A stretch of 64,000 nucleotides of DNA from Spirulina sp. CCY15215 (GCF_016888125.1 NZ_JACSWA010000621.1:44937-108936); one strand, 5' to 3'; shown: positions 7,526 through 16,686, numbered from the stretch's first letter. The notes: generated by a model from the letters alone, not told the origin. Numbers and translations are program-made.

Positions 7526-10055
7526 CTAGGTAGGAGGGAGAATGCCCGCCCCAGTCTCGGTTGGCTTCGTTTTCTTGCCAGGTAAATCGCTTCTGGGAGA
7601 AGTCTTGGTGGAGATAATAATTGGCTTTGGGTCCTGTTCCTTGTGCTTGCACGCCGGGTTCTTCACTTAAGTCGTCGGCATAGAGGAATTGAGTGGGGAT
7701 GACTTCGGGGGAACGGCTGGGACTTTCCCAGAGGGTTTCGATGCTGGAGTTTCCGGTGTCGTCTTGATATTCGATTTTGATTTCGTATTGGTTTCCGGCG
7801 CTGAATTCAAAGGGGACTGTGCCGGTGCGTTCTCGAATACCTCCGTTATCTTCTTCCCAGCCTTCGAGGATTTTATGCCATTCTCCTTGTTGGTCTTTAA
7901 TCCAGACTCGGGTGCGTCCGTCGGCATGGGTGTGGAATTGATAGGTTTCTGATGTGGGGGCTTCGATGCGTCCTGTCCAGATGCTGGAGTGTCCGTCGGG
8001 GGGGGTGACGCTCCAAATGCTGCCTTGGTTGCCCCAGTCGTGCAGGATTTGACTATTTTGGTTGTTTTCTCCGCCGAGTAGCCCGAAGTCGGGGTGGTGA
8101 TAATGTTTGACTTTGAGTCCTGTTCCGGTTTGTGTGGTGTTGGGGAGGGGGTGTTCTCCTGGGTGTAGGTAGGTGCTGGGGATGGTTTCCTGGGGACGGC
8201 TGGGACTTTCCCATTTTAGGTTGAGGCTGGCTTCGCCGATATCGTCTTGATATTCGATTTTGATGGGGTAGTGGGTGCTTTGTTGCAGGGGGAAGGGGAT
8301 GGTGATGTTGTGGGTGGTGGTGCTGGGGTCTCCTTGGTTCCAGGTGTCGAGGAGTTTGTGCCATTCTCCTGTGGCGGGGTTTTGCAGCCAAATACGTGAG
8401 CGTCCGTTGGCTTCAAGGGTGAGGTCGTAGGTTTCGCTGCTGGGGGCTTCTAGCCATCCTGTCCAGCGTATGGAGAAGCGATCTGCTCCGACGCTACCCC
8501 AGGCTGGGGTTCCGAGTCCCCAGAGGAAGTTGAGGTTGGGGTCGATGCGGCTGGTTTGCGGTTGTCCGAAGTCTTCTCTGTTATAGTATTCTCCTCTTAG
8601 TCCGGTGCCGTTGAGTTCGGCTGTGATGGTTTCGCCGTTGAGGGTGAGGGTGAGGCGATCGCTTTCTTGTTGCAAGGCTTGTAGTTGCGGGTCGTCGAGG
8701 TCGATTCCTTGTACTACGCGGGCGAAGATTGCGCCTTCGTCTCCTGGGGTATCATCGGTTTCGAGTTTGACATCGAGGTAGTGTCCCAGTTCTTCGAGGA
8801 TGATGTTACTGATGATTTGGGGGTTCTCGGCGTGGGTTTCGAGGATTTCTTGGGACAGATAAATGGTGTTCGTTTCGATACCATAAGCGGCGTTGGCGCT
8901 TCCGAGTTCGCTTTGGGTGAGGATTTCGAGTCTGGGGAATTCTTGTCCGCTAATGATGTTGGCTACGGCTTCGGTTACGTTTTCGAGTTGGATTTCTTCG
9001 CCAAAGGTAAATTGTACTCTTTCGAGGAAGTCGGGTTGTTGGCTGAAGGTTTCGAGGTTGTCGGCGGCGTTGTTGACGGCTTCGATGACGATTTCGGTTA
9101 GGTCTGGGCGATCGCTGATGATTTCGATGATAGCTGTATCTTCGCCTACGGGGATAAAGTCGGTTTCGATGTCGGCAAATTCGAGGATTTCTTGTCCTAG
9201 GTCGCTGTCTCGCCAGTCTTTCCCATCGGCGATGACTTCATCGATGTCGGGGGCTTCTCCTCTGGCTCCTCTCACTTGAAAGATGATATCGTTATAGTCT
9301 TTGTCGTACCAGTTGCTATCAAAACGAACGTCTTCAAAGACGAAGGTTTGTCCGTCTCCGGTGATGTCGGCGATTTGTCCCCAATGTAGTGAGTCGTTAG
9401 GATTGGCGGTGCTCAGGGAAAATAGGGGGGTTTTTGAGCCGCCGATGTTGGGGTTCTCAAAGACTTGCTCGACTTCTCCGTTAGGGACGAGCATGATTCC
9501 GAATTTATCTCCGGCTCTCATTTGAAAGGTTTTTGCGCCTTGATATTCTCCCTGATTAAAGTTTCCTTCTCCTAAGTTTCCTGCAAATCTGGCTCCTTCT
9601 TCTCGGTCTGAGATAACGATATGTCCCCATTCCGTGTCGGATAAGGCTCTGTTGGCGGCTTCTTGGATGAATTCTGGGGAGCCTGGTTCGTATTCTTCCA
9701 TTCCTTCTAGACTGAAGATGGCGAGTTCTCCTTTATATTTTCCGCCATCGTATAGGAAGTCGATCGCTATTTCTCCTGTTGCGCCTACTTCAAATGTCCC
9801 TGATGTGAAGGGTTCTTGGGGGAGAAATGGCTGTATTTGCAAATCCTCTGGGTTTCCATCCTCTAATATGTCAATCTCATCCAAGAAAGAGAGGTTGTCT
9901 CCCTCTAATAGTGCGAGGTCGGGTGCGTCTTCTCCACCAAAATCAATGAGGGCGCTGGGGGTGAGAATCGGTTCTAGGATGAAGGCTTGAAACCTATTCT
10001 CAGTTTCTTTTTGGGTGGATTCTTGACGCGAGAATAAACGAATAAGCCAATTCAT
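7512..10055 (-). CDS. DUF4114 and PA14-repeat protein: N-terminal part of the split gene
   Basis: 847 codons from ATG 10055 (an in-frame GTG lies 9 nt upstream). The last five codons (LGLAV and stop) are read from the inserted element. Order of modules: no classical signal peptide; a DUF4114 domain (about 160-265, with DGQTFVFEDVRF and DYNDIIFQV), typical of large cyanobacterial secreted proteins; a degenerate zincin-like stretch around residue 405-440 with EELGHYLD and TPGDEGAIF, where the first His of HExxH is Glu; then two complete PA14 domains (about 485-635 and 640-790) and the start of a third, cut by the insertion. With the element removed the protein would be 2106 aa. In its present state the gene is probably inactive or makes two fragments. 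Confidence 0.8.
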   Translation of the reverse strand: MNWLIRLFSRQESTQKETENRFQAFILEPILTPSALIDFGGEDAPDLALLEGDNLSFLDEIDILEDGNPEDLQIQPFLPQEPFTSGTFEVGATGEIAIDFLYDGGKYKGELAIFSLEGMEEYEPGSPEFIQEAANRALSDTEWGHIVISDREEGARFAGNLGEGNFNQGEYQGAKTFQMRAGDKFGIMLVPNGEVEQVFENPNIGGSKTPLFSLSTANPNDSLHWGQIADITGDGQTFVFEDVRFDSNWYDKDYNDIIFQVRGARGEAPDIDEVIADGKDWRDSDLGQEILEFADIETDFIPVGEDTAIIEIISDRPDLTEIVIEAVNNAADNLETFSQQPDFLERVQFTFGEEIQLENVTEAVANIISGQEFPRLEILTQSELGSANAAYGIETNTIYLSQEILETHAENPQIISNIILEELGHYLDVKLETDDTPGDEGAIFARVVQGIDLDDPQLQALQQESDRLTLTLNGETITAELNGTGLRGEYYNREDFGQPQTSRIDPNLNFLWGLGTPAWGSVGADRFSIRWTGWLEAPSSETYDLTLEANGRSRIWLQNPATGEWHKLLDTWNQGDPSTTTHNITIPFPLQQSTHYPIKIEYQDDIGEASLNLKWESPSRPQETIPSTYLHPGEHPLPNTTQTGTGLKVKHYHHPDFGLLGGENNQNSQILHDWGNQGSIWSVTPPDGHSSIWTGRIEAPTSETYQFHTHADGRTRVWIKDQQGEWHKILEGWEEDNGGIRERTGTVPFEFSAGNQYEIKIEYQDDTGNSSIETLWESPSRSPEVIPTQFLYADDLSEEPGVQAQGTGPKANYYLHQDFSQKRFTWQENEANRDWGGHSPSYLGLAV

Positions 10056-10272
10056 CGGTTTCACACTATGAGGGAGTTGGGATGATAAGTCAAGGACGCG
10101 ATCGCGTTCTTTCTCTGACTTGAATAAGTATGGTAAGGCAAGGAAATTAAAACTGCAAATTAACCGATCGGTGGATTTATCAGTAATATTGCGGGTTTAC
10201 CTTGACTCAGAGTTCTCTTTTTGTCATATTTCTTAATAATAGGGATTCAGGATTGGTGGGTAAAGCATGGGA

Positions 10273-10659
10273 CTAAAGAGCGGTTAGGGGGTGCTGACAG
10301 AAAATATACTCTTCAACCGGGCGATCGCCGATTAAATGCTCTTGAATAATGCGTTCGATAATTTCCGGTGTTGCATTCCGATACCAAATACCATCGGGAT
10401 AAACCAGCAAAATCGGTCCCTCGCTGCAAACTCGCAAGCAATTGGTTTTCGTGCGAAAAATACAAGTCTCGCGATCGCCTCCCGGTTCGTCTAAACCCAG
10501 TTCCCCCAAGCGTCGTTTCAGATAATCCCAAGACTCTAACCCGACTTCTTTCCGACAGCATTTCGGTTTAGTCTGATCCGCACAGAGAAACAAATGTCGC
10601 TGAATTTTTTGCAATCCGAGACTTTGTACGCAGGATTCTAGTTTTTTTGTATCAGACAT
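10273..10659 (-). CDS. (2Fe-2S) ferredoxin domain protein, thioredoxin-like fold
   Basis: 128 aa. The N-terminal half has FLCADQTKPKCC and the centre has TKTNCLRVCSEGP, the cysteine pattern of thioredoxin-like 2Fe-2S ferredoxins (C-x(10-12)-C ... C-x(3)-C), followed by LLVYPDGIWY, a stretch conserved in the family. The C-terminus has PEIIERIIQEHLI. These proteins are soluble and carry one 2Fe-2S cluster. In cyanobacteria they occur as stand-alone proteins of uncertain role, some linked to cobalamin or nitrogen metabolism. It stands alone on the minus strand, with the rplS promoter region behind it. Confidence 0.88.
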   Translation of the reverse strand: MSDTKKLESCVQSLGLQKIQRHLFLCADQTKPKCCRKEVGLESWDYLKRRLGELGLDEPGGDRETCIFRTKTNCLRVCSEGPILLVYPDGIWYRNATPEIIERIIQEHLIGDRPVEEYIFCQHPLTAL

Positions 10660-10762
10660 TTCAATTATTAATTCTCAATTCTCAATTATCTTCTCATCCC
10701 TCTTCCCAAAATTGTTCCGTGCGGGGTACTATAGAAGACTGTGAGTTTTTGGGCTAAAGGTT

Positions 10763-11128
10763 ATGAAAGCGGAAGAAATGATTCGCTCAATTGAGGCAGA
10801 ACACCTCAAAGACAGCTTACCCACAATTCACGTGGGCGATCTCGTTCGCATTGGAGTTAAAATCCAAGAAGGCGGCAAAGAAAGGGTACAGCCCTACGAA
10901 GGCACTGTAATTGCGAAACGCAATGGTGGAATTAGCGAAACCATCACCGTGCGTAAAATCTTTCAAGGTGTTGGTGTAGAGCGGGTTTTTCTGCTCCATT
11001 CTCCTAGAGTGGTTAGTATTAAAATCCTGCGACGGGGTAAAGTCAGACGCGCTAAACTTTATTATCTGCGCGATCGCATCGGTAAAGCTACCCGGATTAA
11101 ACAACGCTTCGATCGCGCCCTTGAATAA
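10763..11128 (+). CDS. rplS: 50S ribosomal protein L19
   Basis: 121 aa, the normal bacterial length. Recognised by [25 protein letters not shown], [21 protein letters not shown] and the C-terminal [15 protein letters not shown] motifs. L19 sits at the interface of the ribosomal subunits. The gene opens the core block rplS-trnW-secE-nusG-rplK-rplA-rplJ-rplL, a common order in cyanobacteria. A TATAGA-like -10 element lies about 30 bp upstream, but the -35 spacing is not convincing. Confidence 0.97.
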   Translation: MKAEEMIRSIEAEHLKDSLPTIHVGDLVRIGVKIQEGGKERVQPYEGTVIAKRNGGISETITVRKIFQGVGVERVFLLHSPRVVSIKILRRGKVRRAKLYYLRDRIGKATRIKQRFDRALE

Positions 11129-11262
11129 TTGGAGAGAGAATATTTTTTGGCAAAATACTGGCGTGTGTTCCCCCTTTTACGTTAAACTGAACTAATGAAT
11201 GCTTCAAATTGATTGACTGGGTTAATTTGCTATCAATCAAGCTATGAACTGAAGGTTCACGA

Positions 11263-11335
11263 GCGCTCTTAGTTCAGTTGGTAGAACGCGGGTCTCCAAA
11301 ACCCGATGTCGGGGGTTCAAGTCCTCCAGGGCGCG
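11263..11335 (+). tRNA. trnW: tRNA-Trp (CCA)
   Basis: 73 nt that fold as a cloverleaf. The acceptor stem GCGCTCT pairs with AGGGCGC, G is the discriminator, the anticodon CCA is at 11296-11298 (position 34), and the T loop GGTTCAAGTCC is canonical. No CCA tail is encoded. It lies between rplS and secE, as in other cyanobacteria. Confidence 0.96.
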
Positions 11336-11467
11336 TTAAAAGGGTAAAGTAGATATACCCTATATGTATTGCCTTTCCCCTGTTGGCTAAACAGGTCGAA
11401 AAGTCCTTTCCCAATAGGGATGACAAGTCATTGTCCATCTGCAAACAAAATGGGGAGAAAATCCACC

Positions 11468-11827
11468 GTGGCCAAGAAAAAATCGTCAAAAAAGGACACC
11501 AGTAACAACAAAAATAAATCTCAAAATGGCGCTCAAAATGCACCCCAAAATCAAGGCGATCGACAAAATGTAAAAGATAGCGTCAAAAATAGTCCTTCCC
11601 TCGAGAAGGAAAAAGCAGCCCCAGTCCCTCGAAAAGATACTGGTGAAAAATTTAACGCCGTTAAATTTTTTCAAGAATCGAAAGAGGAACTCTCTAAAGT
11701 TGTCTGGCCGTCACGACAACAATTAATTAGCGAATCTGCTGCTGTAGTTTTAATGGTGACATTGGTTGCCACGACGATCTATTTTGTCGATAACTTATTT
11801 GTGTGGTTAAGTGGCAAGGTGTTCTAA
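11468..11827 (+). CDS. secE: preprotein translocase subunit SecE
   Basis: 119 aa from the GTG at 11468, chosen because GGGGAG lies ten bases before it; an ATG at 11450 would add six residues. The first 60 residues are a polar Lys/Asn/Gln-rich extension typical of cyanobacterial SecE. The conserved core is FFQESKEELSKVVWPSRQQ at the membrane surface, followed by one transmembrane helix (AAVVLMVTLVATTIYFVDNLF). SecE clamps SecY in the plasma and thylakoid membranes. The stop codon shares its last A with the nusG ATG (TAATG), so translation is coupled. Confidence 0.95.
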   Translation: MAKKKSSKKDTSNNKNKSQNGAQNAPQNQGDRQNVKDSVKNSPSLEKEKAAPVPRKDTGEKFNAVKFFQESKEELSKVVWPSRQQLISESAAVVLMVTLVATTIYFVDNLFVWLSGKVF

Positions 11828-12477
11828 TGAATGTGACGAGGGACAATCTCGAAGATACAAATCTTGAAGAAACCGATGAAGACTTCCAAGAGGAAGAGTC
11901 TTTTCCGACGATTAAAAATGCGCGTTGGTATGCCGTTCAAGTTGCCTCGGGTTGTGAAAAACGAGTTAAGGCCAACTTAGAACAGCGCATCCACACTTTA
12001 GACGTGGCCGATCGCATTCTGCAAATTCAAATCCCCCAAACCCCAACGGTTAAAGTGCGTAAAGACGGCACGCGAATTCATGGGGAAGAAAAGGTTTTTC
12101 CTGGCTATGTTCTCGTCAAAATGATTTTAGATGATGACGCATGGCAAGCCGTTAAAAATACACCTAACGTGATTAATTTTGTCGGTGCGGAAAAACAACG
12201 TCCCTATGGAAGAGGAAGAGGCCACGTTAAACCCGTCCCTCTGAGTCCGTCAGAAGTCGAACGCATTTTCAGACAGACCCAAGAACAAGAACCTGTTGTC
12301 AAAATTGATATGGCAGTGGGTGATAAAATAATGGTTCTGTCGGGTCCCTTTAAAGACTTTGAAGGTGAAGTGATTGAAGTTAGTCCCGAACGGAGCAAAC
12401 TCAAAGCACTTCTTTCAATTTTTGGACGGGATACGCCAGTGGAATTGGAGTTCAATCAGGTCGAAAAACAAAGCTAA
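11827..12477 (+). CDS. nusG: transcription termination/antitermination protein NusG
   Basis: 216 aa from ATG 11827. An acidic N-terminal extension (residues 1-30) comes first. The NGN domain follows (about 33-150, starting [15 protein letters not shown], with [12 protein letters not shown], binding the RNA polymerase clamp). The C-terminal KOW domain (about 165-216) has [18 protein letters not shown] and ends in [16 protein letters not shown]. NusG couples transcription to Rho or the ribosome. The start was set at the TAATG overlap with secE rather than at an upstream GTG-type start in the same frame. Confidence 0.97.
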   Translation: MNVTRDNLEDTNLEETDEDFQEEESFPTIKNARWYAVQVASGCEKRVKANLEQRIHTLDVADRILQIQIPQTPTVKVRKDGTRIHGEEKVFPGYVLVKMILDDDAWQAVKNTPNVINFVGAEKQRPYGRGRGHVKPVPLSPSEVERIFRQTQEQEPVVKIDMAVGDKIMVLSGPFKDFEGEVIEVSPERSKLKALLSIFGRDTPVELEFNQVEKQS

Positions 12478-12478
12478 A

Positions 12479-12904
12479 ATGGCAAAAAAAGTAGTTGCAT
12501 TGGTTAAGTTGGCACTTCCTGCGGGAAAGGCTGCTGCTACCCCACCAGTTGGTCCCGCTTTGGGTCAACATGGTGTCAATATCATGGCATTTTGTAAGGA
12601 ATACAATGCCAAAACTGCGGATAAAGTGGGAATGATTATTCCTGTGGAAATCTCTGTCTATGAAGATCGCAGTTTCACTTTCGTTCTCAAAACCCCTCCT
12701 GCTTCAGTTTTAATTAAAAAAGAAGCGGGAATTGAAAAGGGTGCGAGTCAACCCAATAAAGAAAAAGTGGGTTCTATTAGCCGCGAACAATTGCGGAAAA
12801 TTGCTGAAGTAAAAATGCCCGATCTCAATGCGAATGATATTGATGCTGCCATGAAAATTGTGGCAGGAACAGCTAGAAATATGGGTGTTAGCATTACTGA
12901 TTAA
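12479..12904 (+). CDS. rplK: 50S ribosomal protein L11
   Basis: 141 aa, exact family length from the ATG at 12479, one base after the nusG stop. N-terminal domain: [35 protein letters not shown]-terminal RNA-binding domain: [18 protein letters not shown] and a final GTARNMGV. L11 binds the GTPase-associated centre of 23S rRNA and is the partner of the L10-L12 stalk encoded just downstream. The reading frame is open further upstream inside nusG, but those codons are not part of L11. Confidence 0.97.
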   Translation: MAKKVVALVKLALPAGKAAATPPVGPALGQHGVNIMAFCKEYNAKTADKVGMIIPVEISVYEDRSFTFVLKTPPASVLIKKEAGIEKGASQPNKEKVGSISREQLRKIAEVKMPDLNANDIDAAMKIVAGTARNMGVSITD

Positions 12905-13046
12905 GGATGTTAATTTAACATTCCTGCATTAATGTTTTAGTGTCCTGTTTTAGCGCAATATTTCAGTTTCAATCTCGAATTTCAGATATTTTGCCACCTT
13001 ATATTGGGGAGAGGCGATCGCTTCGTTAGAACCCAAGGAGTAAACC

Positions 13047-13757
13047 ATGACCAAGAAGATTTCTCGTCGCTTGAAAGCAGCGATCGCGAAAGTAGAAGAA
13101 AGAGCTTATGAGCCATTGGAAGCCATCAGCCTGTTAAAAGAAACAGCAACGGCTAAGTTTGATGAAACTGCCGAAGCGCATATCCGCTTGGGAATCGATC
13201 CTAAATATACCGATCAGCAGTTGCGGACTACAGTGAGCTTTCCTAAAGGAACCGGGCAAACTATCCGGGTTGCGGTTATTGCTCGCGGGGAAAAAGTCAA
13301 CGAAGCAACAGAAGCTGGAGCAGATTTGGCGGGATCGGAGGAATTAATCGAAGAAATACAGAAAGGGATGCTGGACTTCGATAAACTAATTTCTACCCCG
13401 GATATGATGCCGAAAGTGGCTAAATTAGGGCGCTTATTGGGTCCTCGCGGCTTGATGCCTTCCCCCAAAGCAGGAACCGTTACCACAGATTTAGGGGCGG
13501 CGATCGCCGAATTCAAAGCGGGAAAAATTGAATTTCGTGCCGATCGCACGGGCATCGTTCATGTTATGTTTGGAAAGACATCCTTTGCGCCAGAAGATTT
13601 GTTAGCAAATCTGAAAACACTACAGGAAACTGTCGATCGCAATCGTCCTTCCGGGGCAAAAGGTCGTTACTGGCGCAGTGTCTTTGTTTCCGCTTCGATG
13701 GGACCCTCAATTGAAGTAGACATTAGTACATTACGGGATTTAAAATTGTTGGAATAA
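13047..13757 (+). CDS. rplA: 50S ribosomal protein L1
   Basis: 236 aa, typical length. Recognised by the N-terminal [45 protein letters not shown] and the C-terminal [20 protein letters not shown]1 forms the mobile L1 stalk at the E site and in many bacteria represses its own mRNA. A good ribosome-binding site (AAGGAG) lies seven bases before the ATG. The 142-bp gap after rplK is unusually long for this operon and might contain the L1 autoregulatory site; no clear L1 target was made out. Confidence 0.97.
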   Translation: MTKKISRRLKAAIAKVEERAYEPLEAISLLKETATAKFDETAEAHIRLGIDPKYTDQQLRTTVSFPKGTGQTIRVAVIARGEKVNEATEAGADLAGSEELIEEIQKGMLDFDKLISTPDMMPKVAKLGRLLGPRGLMPSPKAGTVTTDLGAAIAEFKAGKIEFRADRTGIVHVMFGKTSFAPEDLLANLKTLQETVDRNRPSGAKGRYWRSVFVSASMGPSIEVDISTLRDLKLLE

Positions 13758-13794
13758 GGTAGGCAATACCCCCTCGATCCAACTCAATAAAAAT

Positions 13795-13945
13795 TCATCA
13801 AAGGCAAACCGAAGACCGCAGGAGCCATCAGGCTTAATCAATATCCTGCCGAGGCGAGTTAAATGATGGTAAGCAAATGGGATAGTTAATATCTTTAGTT
13901 CTTGCCGCATTTAGACCCCGACCTCGGCACCAGAGGCGGGGTTTG
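13795..13945 (+). promoter_or_regulatory. ribosomal protein L10 leader (autoregulatory mRNA element)
   Basis: The gap before rplJ contains the conserved core of the L10(L12)4-binding leader: CCGAAGACCGCAGGAGCC at about 13809-13826 and AATATCCTGCCGAGGCG at about 13840-13856, closed by pairing of TTCATCA (about 13794) with TGATGG (about 13864). In bacteria excess L10-L12 complex binds this fold and lowers rplJL expression. Here a terminator-like hairpin follows, so control may work by attenuation. Confidence 0.85.
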
Positions 13946-13950
13946 ATTTT
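13916..13950 (+). terminator. attenuator-type hairpin before rplJ
   Basis: CCCCGACCTC and GAGGCGGGG pair with one bulge around a short loop, and the stem is followed by TTTGATTTT. It is placed after the L10 leader and 30 bp before the rplJ ATG, where a Rho-independent terminator could be switched by leader folding. Confidence 0.65.
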
Positions 13951-13981
13951 GGAGTTAATTATGAAAAGGAGGTGAAACTGA

Positions 13982-14551
13982 ATGGGAAGAACCCGAGCGA
14001 ATAAAGAAACGGTAATTGCCGATATTAAAGGACTTTTGAGCGAGGCTCAATTGGCTGTTGTCGTTGATTTCCAAGGGTTAACCGTTGCCGAAATTACCGA
14101 TTTGCGCGATCGCCTGCGTCCTACGGGGGCAGTGTGTAAGGTGACTAAAAACACCTTAATGCGGATCGCCGTTGAGGAAAACGACGAATGGAAGCCGATG
14201 ACAGAATTTCTGTCCGGTACCAACGCCTTTTTACTCGTTAAAGACGATATTGGCGGTGCTGTCCGCGCTTACCAAGACTTTAGAAAAGCGGCCAAGAAAA
14301 GCGAATTTCGCGGCGGTGTCATGCAGGGACGCGCCCTGAATGAAGAACAAGTCAAGGCGATCGCGGATCTACCTTCCAAGGAAGAACTCATGGCGCAAAT
14401 TGCTGGAGCTATCAACTCCATTCCGACGCAATTGGCTGTGGGTATCAAGGAAGTGCCGTCTTCTCTGGCGCGGGGTATCAACGAAGTGCCGTCTTCTTTG
14501 GGTCGCGCAATTCACGCGATCGCCCAAAAAGAAGAGCAAGATGCAGCGTAA
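13982..14551 (+). CDS. rplJ: 50S ribosomal protein L10
   Basis: 189 aa. The N-terminal RNA-binding part is GRTRANKETVIADIKGLLSE, then VVVDFQGLTVAEITDLRD-LR, CKVTKNTLM and FRGGVMQG. The C-terminal helix, which carries L7/L12 dimers, contains a direct repeat (KEVPSSLARG / NEVPSSLGRA), matching a near-perfect 33-bp DNA repeat at about 14449-14508. An AAAGGAGGTG ribosome-binding site precedes the ATG by eight bases. It is translated together with rplL. Confidence 0.97.
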   Translation: MGRTRANKETVIADIKGLLSEAQLAVVVDFQGLTVAEITDLRDRLRPTGAVCKVTKNTLMRIAVEENDEWKPMTEFLSGTNAFLLVKDDIGGAVRAYQDFRKAAKKSEFRGGVMQGRALNEEQVKAIADLPSKEELMAQIAGAINSIPTQLAVGIKEVPSSLARGINEVPSSLGRAIHAIAQKEEQDAA

Positions 14552-14635
14552 GCCAAATTTTGCTCGCAAACCAAGTTCGTTAAGCAAACGGACTCGAAAT
14601 TTACAAGTTAATCTTTACTGACAAGGAGTTTACCA

Positions 14636-15037
14636 ATGTCTGCTGCAACTGAAGAAATTCTCGAAAAGTTGAAATCTTTGACCTTACTCGAAGCCTCTGA
14701 ATTAGTCAAAGGAATCGAAGAAGCCTTTGGCGTAAGTGCGGCTGCACCTGCTGGCGGTATGATGGTGGCAGCGATGCCTGGTGGCGGCGGTGCTGCTGCG
14801 GCTGCCGAACCCGAGGAAGAACAAACCGAATTTGATGTGGTCCTCACGGAATTCCCTGGGGATAAGAAAATTGCCGTTCTGAAAGTGGTTCGCGCTATTA
14901 CTGGTTTGGGTCTGAAAGAAGCCAAAGAGGTTGTAGAATCGGTTCCCAAGGCACTCAAAGAAGGGATTACCAAAGATGAAGCTGAAGCCATCAAGAAACA
15001 GTTGGAAGAAACTGGCGCAAAAGTTGAAATCAAGTAA
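14636..15037 (+). CDS. rplL: 50S ribosomal protein L7/L12
   Basis: 133 aa. The N-terminal dimerisation domain (1-35, [22 protein letters not shown]) is followed by an Ala/Gly/Pro-rich hinge (36-60) and the C-terminal domain binding translation factors ([22 protein letters not shown], then [13 protein letters not shown]). It lies 84 bp after rplJ with its own AAGGAG site. A strong hairpin terminator follows. Confidence 0.97.
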   Translation: MSAATEEILEKLKSLTLLEASELVKGIEEAFGVSAAAPAGGMMVAAMPGGGGAAAAAEPEEEQTEFDVVLTEFPGDKKIAVLKVVRAITGLGLKEAKEVVESVPKALKEGITKDEAEAIKKQLEETGAKVEIK

Positions 15038-15074
15038 TTTTTGGTTGGCTGCGATCGCCTAAGCGATTAAAGTG

Positions 15075-15105
15075 GGGATGGTACTTGCTACCATCCCTAT
15101 TTTCT
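15075..15105 (+). terminator. Rho-independent terminator after rplL
   Basis: A perfect 9-bp stem GGGATGGTA / TACCATCCC (15075-15083 with 15089-15097) is followed by TATTTTCTT. It ends the ribosomal-protein operon and separates it from the convergent heme cluster. Confidence 0.85.
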
Positions 15106-15127
15106 TGTAGGAAAATTAAGTATTTTT

Positions 15128-15445
15128 TTATAATTCTATCTTATCTAATTCTCCTAATATTTTCTGCATAAATTCTTCTGGATTTTGTGTAGGAAGTTCG
15201 CTCAACGCGACATATTCTTCTGGTGTATATTCGCCATCACTTTCCATTGCTTCTTGAATGAAATCTGATAAAATATTGGGATGTTCTAAAAGATCGCAAG
15301 CCATTTCATAAGCCGTTTTTCCTGTTGGTTCTGACTCCACTTTTGTTGCTAGGCAAAAGTTCAACAATTTTCCCAGATTACTCTCCGGGCGAATTGACAT
15401 CAGAAAAGACATGGTTTGAGCGAGAACTTGTTTTTGCTTATCCAT
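15128..15445 (-). CDS. small soluble protein of unknown function, last gene of the heme cluster
   Basis: 105 aa from ATG 15445, chosen because GGAG stands seven bases before it; the frame is open 14 codons further upstream but overlaps the thioredoxin gene there. Composition is acidic and helical, with no signal peptide, Cys motif or membrane helix. It contains MSFLMSIRPESNLGKLLNF, TAYEMACDLLEHPNIL and a C-terminal PEEFMQKILGELD. No family was recognised. It is 26 bp after the thioredoxin-like gene and is likely cotranscribed, but a link to heme chemistry is only positional. Confidence 0.7.
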   Translation of the reverse strand: MDKQKQVLAQTMSFLMSIRPESNLGKLLNFCLATKVESEPTGKTAYEMACDLLEHPNILSDFIQEAMESDGEYTPEEYVALSELPTQNPEEFMQKILGELDKIEL

Positions 15446-15470
15446 TTTTACTCCATTTTTTATTATATTT

Positions 15471-15923
15471 TTATAAAAGTTTGGCAAAATATTGAGTCAT
15501 AATCGATCGCGGTACTTTTCCGACTAATGTTTTCTGTGTGTGGCGATCGCCATCTAAAAAGGTAAACTGAGGCACTCCTGTGACGCGATATTGTTGAATA
15601 ATATCCACCCATTGAGGATCGTCAATATCGAGCATCACGAAATTGAATTTTTCTCCATACTCTGATTCTAGATTTTCCATTGTCAACGCCATTCCTTGAC
15701 AAGTGGTACACCAGTTAGCATAAAATTCTAAAATTGTTGGTTGATTATTTTTCATGGCTAAATTGTAAGGAGTAGAACGTTCTGCCATATTTTTCATAGT
15801 CACTAAACCCGCTAAAGAAGAACTCGAAAAAAGTCCCGCTTTTGCTTCAGGAATGAATAATAAACTATTTAAAAATAAACAGAAGAGCAATGCGATCGCA
15901 ATTTTTCTAAAGTTCAATAACAT
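15471..15923 (-). CDS. thioredoxin-like protein (TxlA/HCF164-like)
   Basis: 150 aa. An uncleaved anchor or signal peptide covers residues 1-29 (KIAIALLFCLFLNSLLFIPEAKA). The thioredoxin domain follows, with the redox motif in FYANWCTTCQGMA (Cys 69 and 72 approximately) and the cis-Pro loop TGVPQF. Membrane-anchored thioredoxins of this group (TxlA, HCF164) face the thylakoid lumen or periplasm and reduce apocytochrome cysteines so that heme c can be attached. That fits the place of this gene after three c-type heme proteins: it probably keeps their CxxCH cysteines reduced. The gene lies 35 bp after the cytochrome-b-like gene. Confidence 0.85.
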   Translation of the reverse strand: MLLNFRKIAIALLFCLFLNSLLFIPEAKAGLFSSSSLAGLVTMKNMAERSTPYNLAMKNNQPTILEFYANWCTTCQGMALTMENLESEYGEKFNFVMLDIDDPQWVDIIQQYRVTGVPQFTFLDGDRHTQKTLVGKVPRSIMTQYFAKLL

Positions 15924-15958
15924 AGTTTGAGATAAATCAATAATGAATCAATGTTCCC

Positions 15959-16573
15959 TCACTGATAATAATAAGCGAGAAAAATATGAAAAACAAGCAT
16001 GACGCAAAAGACAGCGACTAGAAAAATATGGGTATTCAGCCACCAAGCACGCATATTGCGAATGAGTGCAGCTTTAGAAATCAGGAAACGGCTCTTATGC
16101 ACCTCTTTAGTATCTTGAGGTATCCACCCAAAATAACGCCGAGAAGACTCTAAAACCCCCGTTTCTGCAACAGCACCAACTAAAGCCGACAGCGTGACCC
16201 CAAAAAAGACCCAGAGAAATATCGCATTAAAATTTAAACCTCGCGATCCAATAGTATGAATAAGAGTCGTTCCTAAAAGCGCAATACCGAGAAAAATATG
16301 CAAACTGCGCCAAAATTGTAACGATCCTGGGAGTTTAATTTTAATCAGCCAACTTCGCCCTCGTTTGCGAGCCATTAAAAGCATTTCTAGGAAAACAAAT
16401 AATAGAGAACTATACCCTGTAATTTGCTTATAAATTTCTCCTTGTAGAATCAGATGTAACTCAAAAGCGCGATCGCGGAGATTGGGCAAATAGTAGGGAC
16501 TGAAAACAAAAGGAGCGAGCAGAATTGCTGCCAATAGGGTCAAAATAATTAAAGTTGAAAATTTTGGCTTCAT
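15959..16573 (-). CDS. histidine-rich membrane protein, cytochrome b-like electron carrier
   Basis: 204 aa from ATG 16573; the longer frame to 16675 adds 34 residues with no coding character. Four to five membrane helices are seen: 5-25, about 45-65, about 85-110, about 117-140 and about 175-203. Histidines lie in helices in pairs as expected for b-heme ligands: ELHLI, SLHIFLG, TLIHTIG, then NTHIFLVAVF and VFHIFLAYY. The pattern resembles cytochrome b561 or ferric-reductase-like membrane domains. In this cluster it could pass electrons between the quinone pool and the periplasmic or lumenal multiheme cytochromes. The exact family is not certain. Confidence 0.7.
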   Translation of the reverse strand: MKPKFSTLIILTLLAAILLAPFVFSPYYLPNLRDRAFELHLILQGEIYKQITGYSSLLFVFLEMLLMARKRGRSWLIKIKLPGSLQFWRSLHIFLGIALLGTTLIHTIGSRGLNFNAIFLWVFFGVTLSALVGAVAETGVLESSRRYFGWIPQDTKEVHKSRFLISKAALIRNMRAWWLNTHIFLVAVFCVMLVFHIFLAYYYQ

Positions 16574-16686
16574 TGCAAAATCTTGAGAACTTAATTTTGT
16601 TTTTGTTCGCGCGATCGTAGCATTAAGGGACGTTGCAGAAAACGTCCCTACAGAATTTACAGAAATTAGAGTCAAACCAATTGGGA

